Below are positions 27,732-35,906 of a stretch of 64,000 bases of DNA, piece after piece. Origin of the DNA: JAFGAV01 sp041479055 (GTDB lineage Bacteria > Acidobacteriota > Aminicenantia > Aminicenantales > JAFGAV01); contig OY969762.1 in the NCBI GenBank assembly GCA_963702835.1, positions 992,001-1,056,000 of the forward strand, written 5' to 3'. Under the pieces are notes generated by a model that did no database searches, was not told the origin of the DNA, and saw nothing but the letters and a program-made list of their open reading frames with translations. The position numbers and the translations under genes are program-made. Numbering within the stretch: position 1 is the first letter of the stretch; each line of letters starts with the position of its first letter.

Positions 27732-30131
27732 ATGAGAAAAAGGACCAAGAGGCTCCTGGCCGGTATCCCGCTGGCCCTGATCCTGGCGGCCTGGGGGTCG
27801 CTTTATATTCCCTTTCCCCGCAGCCGGCTTGACCCGGCCCCCGTGCTCTCCCTGCGTCTGACGGACCGCCGCGGGGTGCTTCTCCGGGAAGTCCTGTCCG
27901 ACGAGGGAGGCCGCTGCCGGTGGATCACTCTGGCAGAGGTCTCACCCCTTCTCCTCAAAGCCACCATTGCTTCTGAAGACCGCGCCTTCTTCAGCCATTC
28001 GGGAATCGACCCTCTGGCCATTCTGCGGGCCATCTTCCAGAACCTCCGCTCCCGGCATAGGGTCTCGGGCGCCTCAACGATCACCCAGCAGCTTATCCGG
28101 AACATCTACGGCGGGCGGCGGACATTAGGGCGCAAGCTCGTGGAGGCTTGGCTGGCCGTAAGGCTGGAGCACACTCTGTCCAAAGAAGAGATTCTCATCC
28201 AGTACCTCAACCGCATCCCCTACGGTCACCAGACTTTCGGCATCGAAGCCGCTTCGCGGCTCTATTTCGACAAGCCGGCCGAGCATCTCAGCCTGGCCGA
28301 ATCCGCGTTTCTGGCCGGCCTCCCTCGCTCGCCGGCCATGTTCACGCCCTATCGGAAGCTTCGGCAGGCCCTAAAGCGGCAGGGGGATATCCTGCGGGCC
28401 ATGCGCAGGCTTAAGTTTATCAGCCAGCCGGAGTTGGAGCGGGCCCTGGCGGAAAAACTGGTCATTGTGCCGGAAGAGGAGAAGTTCAAAGCTCCCCATT
28501 TCTGCGACCTGGTCTTGTCGCGGATTTCAGCTGCAGCGCGCCTCAAATTGAAAGAGATGCGGACAACCCTGGATGCCACCCTTCAGGCCAAGGTGGAGAA
28601 ACTGGTCGATAATCACCTGAAGCAGCTGGCCAAGAGAGGCCTGACCAATGCCGCCGCGGTGGTCCTGGACAACGACACGGGGGAAGTGCTGTGCCTAGTT
28701 GGGTCCAGGGATTTTTTTGACGCCGATCATCAGGGCCAGGTCAACGGCGCCTTGGCCCTTCGCCAGCCGGGCTCGGCCCTCAAGCCTTTCACCTACGCTC
28801 TGGCCTTGGAAAGGGGTTTTTCGGCCTCCAGCCTGATCGAGGACAGCCCCTATGGTTTTGCCACGCCCAACGGTGCTTATCGGCCGCGGAACTACGACAA
28901 CTCCTATCACGGCCTGGTTCGAATGCGAGTCGCCCTGGCCTGCTCCTACAACGTTCCGGCCGTTTCGGTCCTATCCAGCTTAGGCGCCGATATGCTCTTC
29001 CGCCGGCTCAAGGATATGGGCTTCGACAGCCTGCGGAAAGAGGCCGGCTACTATGGCCTGGGCCTTACCTTGGGAAATGGAGAGGTGACCCTCCTGGAGC
29101 TCACCCGGGCCTACGCCGCCTTGGCCCGCGGCGGCTTGTTGCGCCGGGAAAGAGTCCTTCTCGGAGAGGGGGGCGAGCCCCGTATCGAAGCCAGGGTCTT
29201 TTCCCCTCAGGTGGCCTTCCTTATCACCGATATTCTATCCGACAGGGATGCCCGCATCCCTTCCTTCGGCTATCTCTCCCCCCTCAACCTTCCTTTCCCC
29301 ACGGCGGTTAAGACCGGAACCTCAAAAGACTACCGAGACAACTGGACGGTCGGCTATACGCCGCGCCATACGGTCGGTGTGTGGGTGGGGAATTTCGATG
29401 GCCGGCCGATGCACGGTGTCTCCGGGGTCACCGGCTGCGGGCCTCTGTTCCACGACATCATGCTTGTGCTTGAGGGTCAAGGTCCGTCCGGGGAGTTCGC
29501 TGAGCCGCCTGGGCTTGTCCGCCAAGAAATCTGTCCTCTGTCCGGAATGATTCCCACGGACCGCTGTCCGGGCCGGATGGAAGAGGTCTATATCAGCGGC
29601 AGCGAGCCGAAACAATATTGTCCGCTGAATCATGACCGCCGGGTCGTTTCGTCCCCGGCCAAAGAAAGGGGCCGACCGGCACAGTCCTTGATTCCATCTC
29701 TGAGGGTCCTTTTTCCCCAGGAGGGCGATATCTTCAAGCTCGACCCCGTCCTGCGCCGGGACTATCAATCCATCCGGCTCAGGGCCCGAGTGCCTGAAAA
29801 TTTAGGAATCGCCGCTGTGGAGTGGTGGGTCAACGGCCGGAAGGTCGGTTCAAGCGGTTTTCCCTATACCTTTTCCTGGAGCCTGAAGCCCGGTCCCTAT
29901 ACCATCAAAATCACGGCCCGGGCCGGGGATAGAGAATTGGAAAGCCCCGCCGTCAAGACTTGGTGCTTTCTTGAGGCGCGAATTTCGGACCCCTCCCCTG
30001 AAGGGAAAGCAGGCCGGCGGCTGAGGTCCAACAGCCCCTTGGAGAGGAGGAACAAGCATGGAACGCAGAAAAGCCCTGGCCGCCCTGGGAGGTCTGGCCA
30101 TCTTCTCGCCTGTCTTGTTCGCCCAGAATAA
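27732..30131 (+). CDS. pbpC: Penicillin-binding protein 1C
   Basis: Bifunctional peptidoglycan synthase: a membrane anchor (about 8-27), a GT51 glycosyltransferase with catalytic Glu82 (EDRAFFSHSGIDP) and TITQQLIRN, a transpeptidase with S348-A-L-K351, S405-Y-N407 and K527-T-G-T-S, and a C-terminal BiPBP_C beta domain. It is 17 nt after the alpha-2-macroglobulin gene. The last 25 or so codons (from 30058) overlap the signal-peptide region of the RidA gene in another frame and do not look like conserved protein. The stop at 30129-30131 sits just before the inner RidA ribosome site. Confidence 0.93.
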   Translation: MRKRTKRLLAGIPLALILAAWGSLYIPFPRSRLDPAPVLSLRLTDRRGVLLREVLSDEGGRCRWITLAEVSPLLLKATIASEDRAFFSHSGIDPLAILRAIFQNLRSRHRVSGASTITQQLIRNIYGGRRTLGRKLVEAWLAVRLEHTLSKEEILIQYLNRIPYGHQTFGIEAASRLYFDKPAEHLSLAESAFLAGLPRSPAMFTPYRKLRQALKRQGDILRAMRRLKFISQPELERALAEKLVIVPEEEKFKAPHFCDLVLSRISAAARLKLKEMRTTLDATLQAKVEKLVDNHLKQLAKRGLTNAAAVVLDNDTGEVLCLVGSRDFFDADHQGQVNGALALRQPGSALKPFTYALALERGFSASSLIEDSPYGFATPNGAYRPRNYDNSYHGLVRMRVALACSYNVPAVSVLSSLGADMLFRRLKDMGFDSLRKEAGYYGLGLTLGNGEVTLLELTRAYAALARGGLLRRERVLLGEGGEPRIEARVFSPQVAFLITDILSDRDARIPSFGYLSPLNLPFPTAVKTGTSKDYRDNWTVGYTPRHTVGVWVGNFDGRPMHGVSGVTGCGPLFHDIMLVLEGQGPSGEFAEPPGLVRQEICPLSGMIPTDRCPGRMEEVYISGSEPKQYCPLNHDRRVVSSPAKERGRPAQSLIPSLRVLFPQEGDIFKLDPVLRRDYQSIRLRARVPENLGIAAVEWWVNGRKVGSSGFPYTFSWSLKPGPYTIKITARAGDRELESPAVKTWCFLEARISDPSPEGKAGRRLRSNSPLERRNKHGTQKSPGRPGRSGHLLACLVRPE

Positions 30132-30528
30132 AAGGAGTGAAAACATGAAAAAAGAGGTTAAGACCGACAAAGCCCCCAAGGCCATCGGGCCCTATTCCCA
30201 GGCCATCGTGGCTAACGGGTTTATCTTCGCTTCGGGCCAGATCCCTATCATGCCCGCCACCGGCGATATCAACACGGGGACTATCGAAGAGCAGACAAGG
30301 CAGGTCCTGCAGAACCTGGGCGCCGTGCTGGAAGCGGCCGGAAGCTCCCTGAATGATGTGGTCAAGGCCACCGTCTTCCTCCAGGACATGAGCGACTTCG
30401 GCAAGATGAACGCCGTCTATCAAGAATTCTTCCAAGCCCCCTTTCCGGCCCGGGCCGCCGTCCAAGTCGCCCGTCTGCCCAGGGACGTCCGGGTCGAGAT
30501 CGAAGCCATCGCCCTTAAAAAAGGGTGA
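30058..30528 (+). CDS. RidA-family protein with export signal and an internal second start
   Basis: Rid/YjgF/YER057c domain (about residues 32-156), which hydrolyses reactive imines/enamines. Motifs: KAIGPYSQAIVANGFIFASGQIP, a late PFPARAAVQVARLP with the conserved Arg, and VEIEAIAL. The long form begins MERRKALAALGG, a Tat-like or Sec signal ending near LFAQ, with an AGGAGG SD 7 nt before the ATG. An inner ATG at 30145 (residue 30) also has AGGAG 7 nt before it and would give a cytosolic form of 127 residues. The long start overlaps pbpC by 74 nt; the short one begins 13 nt after the pbpC stop. Confidence 0.85.
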   Translation: MERRKALAALGGLAIFSPVLFAQNKRSENMKKEVKTDKAPKAIGPYSQAIVANGFIFASGQIPIMPATGDINTGTIEEQTRQVLQNLGAVLEAAGSSLNDVVKATVFLQDMSDFGKMNAVYQEFFQAPFPARAAVQVARLPRDVRVEIEAIALKKG

Positions 30529-30830
30529 ATTGGGAAACAATTCTTTTCCCGGTGCCAGGTCAGTTCAATGTGGGGTCCTGTCGCGGCTCCCCCCCCGGCT
30601 GTGCTCGCAAGGCTGCGCGTCCGGCCGGGGCCGGACGGGGGTTCCAAGGGGGTATGCCCCTTTGGTCGCAGGACGAAGTCCGAGAAGGGGAGGCAGGAAG
30701 CGAAGCGACCGTTGGAAGGGGGAAGGCGAAGCGCTTCCCCCTCCAAGGAGCAGGTGTGGGAGCCCCTCCGCCGCGCCACCCCTTCATGATTGTCAGGCAC
30801 CCCGGAAAAAGAATTGCTTAGGTGAATTGG
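30524..30830. mobile_element. MITE/REP-like non-coding element with inverted termini and 10-bp direct repeats
   Basis: The gap of 336 nt between the RidA gene and the zinc-ribbon gene is filled by this element. The direct repeat GGTGAATTGG occurs at 30524-30533 and again at 30821-30830. Inside it, termini are inverted: CAATTCTTTT...GGTGCC at the left (30538-30556) and, read on the other strand, CAATTCTTTTTCCGGGGTGCC at the right (30816-30796). The interior is GC-rich with hairpins, notably arms TTGGAAGGGGGAAG and CTTCCCCCTCCAA around 30715-30750, and small stems such as GGAC-GAA-GTCC. The open frames in it lack any recognisable protein signal. The left direct repeat contains the stop codon of the RidA gene, so the element landed at the very end of that gene. 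Confidence 0.7.
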
Positions 30831-30864
30831 CATTGTCTGCCCCATTTTAGTAAAATGGCCTGTC

Positions 30865-31086
30865 ATGCCGCTGTATGAATTTGCCTGCCGTCAATGCGGC
30901 TGCCGTTTCGAAACGCTCGTCCGCCTGGACGGGGAGAGGGCCGTTCGCTGCAAATCCTGTCAGAGCTCGGATATCCAGAAGCTTCTGTCCTGCTTCGGTA
31001 TCGGCGGCGGGTCGAACCGCCTGGTCAGCTCCTCCAGCTCCTGCAACACCTGTTCCACCAAATCCTGCAGCACATGCCGCGCATAG
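30865..31086 (+). CDS. FmdB-type zinc-ribbon protein
   Basis: Small protein of 73 residues with the FmdB regulatory-protein family pattern MPLYEFxCRQCG..F..L and two CxxC knuckles: C8/C11 (CRQCG) and C29/C32 (CKSCQ). The Ser/Cys-rich tail ends with further Cys residues (SCNTCSTKSCSTC), more cysteines than usual for the family. Role unknown; other members stand near metabolic regulators. It follows the mobile element and may be cotranscribed with the beta-barrel gene (20-nt gap). Confidence 0.8.
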   Translation: MPLYEFACRQCGCRFETLVRLDGERAVRCKSCQSSDIQKLLSCFGIGGGSNRLVSSSSSCNTCSTKSCSTCRA

Positions 31087-31108
31087 TCTATCTTTTGAAG
31101 GAGGAATG

Positions 31109-31777
31109 ATGACAAGCCGACTGAAAATGGGGTCTTGCACCGCAGGCTTGCTTGTTTTGACAGTGCTGGTCTTTCCGTGCCTGTCTCCCGGGCAAAGCGC
31201 AAGGGAAGGCCTGGCCGTGGGGCTTTCTCTCTCGGGCGGGTATGTCTTTCCTTCGGACAAAGCTCATGGCCAACACCTGGCCGGCGGGGCCGCGCTTGTC
31301 CTGGAATTCTCCCCCTATATGGCGCTGGAGATAGAAGGCGCTTTCTCCGCCGTCCCCACCGAGAGCCAGCCTCTGGGCTTGAGCCAGGGCCGGCTTTACC
31401 ATGTCCCGGTTTTGATGAATATCCGTTTCCGTCTGCCCCTTAAGAATATGCCGCTCGTTCCTTTCCTAACGGTGGGAGGCGGCTACGCCTTCAACATCAT
31501 GAAGCTGGATGCGACCATGGTCAACAATTTCAAGGACCTCGGCTTTGAGGTCAGCGAAACATGCGAATCGGCCGCCCTGCTCCAAGCGGGGGCCGGGCTC
31601 GAAATACTGCTCTCCTCAAAGGTGGCGGTGGAGGCCTTCGGACTCTACAGGCTTAGTCAGGCCAAGGGTGAATGGAGCATGGCCGATACGGTCAGCGGAA
31701 TCCGGGTCAGCGGCACGATAGACAAGGTGGACCTAAGCGCCATCGTAGCCGGCTGCGGACTGCGCTTCCTCTTTTGA
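31109..31777 (+). CDS. Outer-membrane beta-barrel protein (OmpA/OmpX-like porin fold)
   Basis: About 222 residues with a signal peptide (MTSRLKMGSCTAGLLVLTVLVF) followed by alternating beta strands (GLAVGLSLSGGYVF, YMALEIEGAFSAV, VPVLMNIRFRLPL, PLVPFLTVGGGYAFNIM, VAVEAFGLYRL) and a closing GCGLRFLF with terminal Phe, the usual barrel end. The open frame extends upstream, but AAGGAGGA lies at 31098-31105, so ATG 31109 (or 31106) is the start. No specific substrate can be assigned. Confidence 0.75.
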   Translation: MTSRLKMGSCTAGLLVLTVLVFPCLSPGQSAREGLAVGLSLSGGYVFPSDKAHGQHLAGGAALVLEFSPYMALEIEGAFSAVPTESQPLGLSQGRLYHVPVLMNIRFRLPLKNMPLVPFLTVGGGYAFNIMKLDATMVNNFKDLGFEVSETCESAALLQAGAGLEILLSSKVAVEAFGLYRLSQAKGEWSMADTVSGIRVSGTIDKVDLSAIVAGCGLRFLF

Positions 31778-31793
31778 TTTAGCGAGGGATTAC

Positions 31794-33515
31794 ATGAAGA
31801 CAGTCAAGTCCTCTTTCTCCTGGCTCATGGCGCTCGGGCTGGCCGGGTTCATGATTCTGTTCCCCCCTTCTCTCCGCCTCCAACAGACGGCCTGGACCCA
31901 GGTCGACCTTCCTCCTAACCCCGACCCTCCCCTCCTCAAAAATCCCCAGGCCGATTCCTTTCTGGCCGAGCTCAGCCAAACCTACCGAAAGTTCGGGCTG
32001 GAGGCCGCCCGCAACCTGGCTCAACAGAGGCGGATGGATGTCGGGACGGACGGCGTCGAGATCCTGGCCGAGGGCTGGCCGGCCCTGGCCGCCGATGGCC
32101 AGGCCATGAATGCTCAGCTGGCCGATACGGCGGCCCTGGCCCTTCAACTCAATATTGAGCAGCTGGGAGGACGGGTGCTGAGCTCGAACCGAGGATGGGT
32201 CGAGGCCGTCATCCCCTATTCCGCCCTCGACTCCCTGTTCCTTTCGCCCAGCCTGCGCTATGTCCGCTCCCCTCTCCGGCCCGTTCCTCAGGCAGTCATC
32301 AGCGAGGGTGTCCAGCGGGTGGGTGCGGAGATATGGCAGAACCAGCCCTCCTTCCATGGCATTGACCCGGTCAAGGTCTGCATCCTGGACGGCGGGTTCA
32401 AGGGATACAAATCCCTGCTGGGGAACGAGCTTCCCCCCCAGGACAAGGTGACCGTCCGGTCTTTCCGATCCGACGGCGATATCGAGGCCGGCTCGGAGCA
32501 CGGCGCGGCCTGCGCCGAGATTGTCCATGATCTGGCCCCCGATGCCCAACTCTATCTGGTTAATTTCGCCAACAACGTCGAGCATGCCAACGCCGTCAGC
32601 TGGCTGGTCAATCAGAATATCCAGGTCATCTCCTACTCCATGGGCTGGTTCAACGCCGGCGCCGGGGACGGCAGCGGGCCCATTTGCGACGATGTGGAGG
32701 CCGCCGCGGCCGCCGGGATCATCTGGGCCGGCTCCGCCGGGAACTACGCCATCGACCACTGGGAGGGTACCTTCTCCGATCCGGACGGCGACGGCTGGAA
32801 CAATTTCTCGGGGACCGACGAACTCTTGGAGTTCGACGTCCCGGCCAATGACCTCCTGGGTGTCTTCCTCAACTGGGACGACTGGGGCACCTGGAACGGC
32901 TACGACTACAGCGGCTCCAACCAGGATTACGACCTCTATCTCTACAAGTGGAACAGCGCGCTCAATACTTGGGGGTTTGTGGACAAATCCAATAACCCGC
33001 AGAACGGACGGCAATGGCCGGTCGAGGATCTTTATTATTACCAAGCGCCGGTGAGAACCCAATGGGCGGTGGCCATCTACAAAGCCGGCGCCACGCGGAA
33101 CTGCAGGCTGGAACTGTTCCTTGACCGCAGCAGCAACGTGCCCTGCGAGTACAACGTTCCCGAAGGAAGCATCTCCGTGCCGGCCGACTCAATCTCTAAT
33201 GTGACCGCGGGCGCCACGGACTGGTCGGACGATTCCTACCACTACTACAGTTCGCGCGGCCCGACCCACGACGGCCGTCTTAAGCCGATATTCGCCGCTC
33301 CCTCGGGCGTTTCGACCAAGACCTACGGCACGCGCAACTTCTACGGCACGTCCGCCTCGGCCCCCCATGTCGCCGGCGTTTTTGCCCTGCTGTTGGGCAA
33401 GACGCCTTACAGCGCCCATAATATTTTGAACTTTTTAATAAGCAGGGCTGTGGACCTGGGCCCGGCCGGGCCGGACACTCAGTTCGGCTATGGCCGGTTG
33501 AATATGACTCGCTGA
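31794..33515 (+). CDS. Exported S8 (subtilisin-like) serine protease
   Basis: 573 residues with an N-terminal signal/anchor (about 8-26), a pro-region, and the S8 triad D199 (CILDGGF), H236 (SEHGAACAE) and S520 (GTSASAPHVAGV), with the oxyanion-region Asn in GSAGN near 319. Between that Asn and the serine lies an extra beta-rich insert of about 130 residues, with DPDGDGWNNF (possible calcium loop), many aromatics and VPANDLLGVFLNWDDWG, resembling a pre-peptidase C-terminal-type domain. It follows the beta-barrel gene by 16 nt. Probably digests extracellular protein. Confidence 0.88.
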   Translation: MKTVKSSFSWLMALGLAGFMILFPPSLRLQQTAWTQVDLPPNPDPPLLKNPQADSFLAELSQTYRKFGLEAARNLAQQRRMDVGTDGVEILAEGWPALAADGQAMNAQLADTAALALQLNIEQLGGRVLSSNRGWVEAVIPYSALDSLFLSPSLRYVRSPLRPVPQAVISEGVQRVGAEIWQNQPSFHGIDPVKVCILDGGFKGYKSLLGNELPPQDKVTVRSFRSDGDIEAGSEHGAACAEIVHDLAPDAQLYLVNFANNVEHANAVSWLVNQNIQVISYSMGWFNAGAGDGSGPICDDVEAAAAAGIIWAGSAGNYAIDHWEGTFSDPDGDGWNNFSGTDELLEFDVPANDLLGVFLNWDDWGTWNGYDYSGSNQDYDLYLYKWNSALNTWGFVDKSNNPQNGRQWPVEDLYYYQAPVRTQWAVAIYKAGATRNCRLELFLDRSSNVPCEYNVPEGSISVPADSISNVTAGATDWSDDSYHYYSSRGPTHDGRLKPIFAAPSGVSTKTYGTRNFYGTSASAPHVAGVFALLLGKTPYSAHNILNFLISRAVDLGPAGPDTQFGYGRLNMTR

Positions 33516-33530
33516 GCGGGGGGGCCGGTC

Positions 33531-34349
33531 TCAGAAGCCGAGCCGGCGGTAAATCGCCGGCCGCCGGTCGCGCAGAAAATGGCGCCGGGCCGGTGAATTC
33601 CTGTTTTTTTTAAAATCCACTTCGGCCAGAAGAAGAAAATCCCTGTCTCGGGGCGCCCGGGCGATCACTTGGCCGCCGGGGTCCACCACATAGGATTCGC
33701 CGGCGAAATGGTCCACTTCCTCGCGGCCGACGCGGTTGACCAGGGCGCCGTAATAGCCGTTCTGCAGGGCGGCCGCTTGAAGCTCGGCTTCGAAGACTCC
33801 CTCTCCCCACTCGTGGAGCACCCCGGCCTGAGGAACAATGACGATGTCGGCCGCTTGGAGGCCTAGGGCGCGCATATATTCGGGAAAATGTCGGTCATAG
33901 CAGATGGCCACACCCACCCGGCCCAGGCGGGTGCCATGGACGAGCGGACGGGGAGGGCCGGGCGCATAGTAGCCTTTTTCATAGAACCCCGGGCCATCCA
34001 TGATATGCATCATGCGGGTCACGCCCAGGAGGCGGCCGTCGGTGTCGATCACCGGCGAGGAATCGAACGTGCCTCGGCCGGACCGCTCAAAGAGATTGAG
34101 CACGACCACCGCCCGATAGCGACGGCAGAGAGGGGCAAAGGCTTCCGTGGTGGGGCCGGGAATGGGTTCGGCCCAGGCCAGGCGGCGGGGGGAAGCGCGA
34201 TGCTGGGGCAGGAACCGGACAAAGGCCAATTCCGCGTAGGCCACCAGCCGGGCCCCTTTTTCAACGGCTCGCCGGAAAGCATTAATCCCCCGGGCCAGGT
34301 TGGCCTGCCTGTCCAGAGAGGCATGCTGTTGGACCAGGGCGATCTTCAT
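33531..34349 (-). CDS. Carbon-nitrogen hydrolase (nitrilase superfamily amidase)
   Basis: 272-residue cytosolic amidase. The nitrilase triad is visible: Glu in AYAELAFV (about 41), Lys in FYEKGYYAPG (about 127) and Cys in VAICYDRHFPEY (about 156). The pattern is closest to N-carbamoylputrescine amidase / beta-ureidopropionase branches, but the substrate is not certain. The gene lies 13 nt downstream of the Xaa-Pro aminopeptidase gene and is likely cotranscribed, so an amide from peptide or amino-acid breakdown is plausible. Confidence 0.85.
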   Translation of the reverse strand: MKIALVQQHASLDRQANLARGINAFRRAVEKGARLVAYAELAFVRFLPQHRASPRRLAWAEPIPGPTTEAFAPLCRRYRAVVVLNLFERSGRGTFDSSPVIDTDGRLLGVTRMMHIMDGPGFYEKGYYAPGPPRPLVHGTRLGRVGVAICYDRHFPEYMRALGLQAADIVIVPQAGVLHEWGEGVFEAELQAAALQNGYYGALVNRVGREEVDHFAGESYVVDPGGQVIARAPRDRDFLLLAEVDFKKNRNSPARRHFLRDRRPAIYRRLGF

Positions 34350-34362
34350 CGGCAGCCGACGG

Positions 34363-35748
34363 TCAGGCCATGAGGCGTTCGATGTCCTTAACCTTCTTGG
34401 GAATGGGATCGCCCAGAACGCGGCGGCCTCCGGAAGTGATGAGAATATTATCCTCGATGCGGATTCCGCCGAAATCCAGATAGGTTTCCGCCTTGATAAA
34501 GTTGATGAACCCGGCGTTCTTCTTGGCCTTCTTCCATTGAGCCACCAGGGCGGGAATGAAGTAAATCCCCGGCTCGACGGTCATCACCTGGCCGGGCCGG
34601 AGCTCCCGGGCGAAACGGAGATAGGCCAGGCCGAATTGTTCGCTGCGCTTGGTTTTGTCATCGTAGCCGACATAGTTTTCGCCCAAGTCCTCCATGTCGT
34701 GAACATCCAGGCCGAGGGAATGACCGAGGCCATGGGGGAAGAACAGGGCCTGCGCTCCGGCGGCCACGGCCTCCTCCGGGTCGCCCTTCATCAACCCGAT
34801 TTCCTTAAGCCCGGAGGCCATGAGGCGGGCGGTCTTAAGGTGGACGTCCCGGAACATGACGCCCGGCTTCATGGCGGCGATGGCCGTCTCCTGGGCGGCC
34901 AGCACGATTTCATAGACCTCCCGCTGCCGGGTGGTGAACTTTCCGCTGACCGGCAGGGTGCGGGTGATGTCCGAAGCGTAATGGCTCTTGGACTCCGCTC
35001 CGGAATCCACGACCAGGAGCCGGCCCTTTCTCATGATATGGCTGTGGTCATGATTGTGGAGGATCTGACCGTTTATGGACAGGATGGTGGGAAAGGCCGT
35101 GCCGGCCCCGCCGGCCAAGGCCAGGCCGTCCATCCGGCCGACCACTTCCTGCTCCAGGATGCCCGGCTTGATCATTTTCATAGCGGCTAAATACATCCGC
35201 TGGGAGACGGCCAGGGCCTTCTCAATCTCCCGGACCTCAAGCGCTGATTTGATGATTCTCTGGCTGACTACGGCCCGGATCAGGTCCGGCGAAGATTTGA
35301 CCTTAAGTCTGCCGGGCGAGATGCCCAGCAGCCGGGACAATCTGGCTTTGGCCTCCGGCCGGTAGGGAGGGAGAAAATGCACCTCCCGGCCCTTGGCCCG
35401 GGCCCGGCGGACTATTTCCTCCAACTTGACGGAGGGCGCCGTATGAGTGACGCCGGCCAGCCTGGCCCGCTCCTTGAGCCTAGGCAGATACCCCATCCAG
35501 ATGATGTCCTCCAGGCCGATGTCATCGCCGAAGAGAGTGACTTTGTTTTCGTCCACGTCCATGACCGCGGCCAAGCCCGGAGTGTCGAGGCCGAAAAAGT
35601 AAAGGAAGGAGCTGTCCTGACGGAAATGGTAGGTATTGGCCGGATAGTTCATGGGCACTTCCTCGTTGCCCAGGAACAAGATCAGGCCGCTTCCGACCTT
35701 TTGGTCCAGAAGACGCCGGCGCCGGCGATAGACGTTGGCCTCGAACAT
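34363..35748 (-). CDS. pepP: Xaa-Pro aminopeptidase (M24B)
   Basis: Dinuclear-metal aminopeptidase of 461 residues that releases the residue before proline (and often hydroxyproline). N-terminal creatinase-like domain (1-175), catalytic pita-bread domain with ligands Asp in VVDSGAES, Asp in SDITRTLP, His in FFPHGLGHSLG, Glu in VEPGIYF and Glu in RIEDNILI. AAGGAG lies before the ATG. It is downstream of the hydroxyproline dehydratase gene (158-nt gap), which suggests supply of proline/hydroxyproline from peptides. Confidence 0.92.
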   Translation of the reverse strand: MFEANVYRRRRRLLDQKVGSGLILFLGNEEVPMNYPANTYHFRQDSSFLYFFGLDTPGLAAVMDVDENKVTLFGDDIGLEDIIWMGYLPRLKERARLAGVTHTAPSVKLEEIVRRARAKGREVHFLPPYRPEAKARLSRLLGISPGRLKVKSSPDLIRAVVSQRIIKSALEVREIEKALAVSQRMYLAAMKMIKPGILEQEVVGRMDGLALAGGAGTAFPTILSINGQILHNHDHSHIMRKGRLLVVDSGAESKSHYASDITRTLPVSGKFTTRQREVYEIVLAAQETAIAAMKPGVMFRDVHLKTARLMASGLKEIGLMKGDPEEAVAAGAQALFFPHGLGHSLGLDVHDMEDLGENYVGYDDKTKRSEQFGLAYLRFARELRPGQVMTVEPGIYFIPALVAQWKKAKKNAGFINFIKAETYLDFGGIRIEDNILITSGGRRVLGDPIPKKVKDIERLMA

Positions 35749-35906
35749 GTGCGGCTCCTTGTTTGAGAAATCAGTGCTCGCCTATGGATATATCAAATAA
35801 GAGGGAGGAATTCAACTTATCAGCCTCATTCTTGGGTATCGTCTTTTTCTGTGGTCAGTGGCGAGAAGGATGGGTCCTGTCTTTCTTATCATTTTCAGAT
35901 GTCAGC

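Noticed and set aside
30525..30866. Several overlapping open frames in the gap after the RidA gene
   Set aside because: All six frames are open because the DNA is GC-rich and palindromic; no start site with SD and no domain. The region is better explained as a mobile element.
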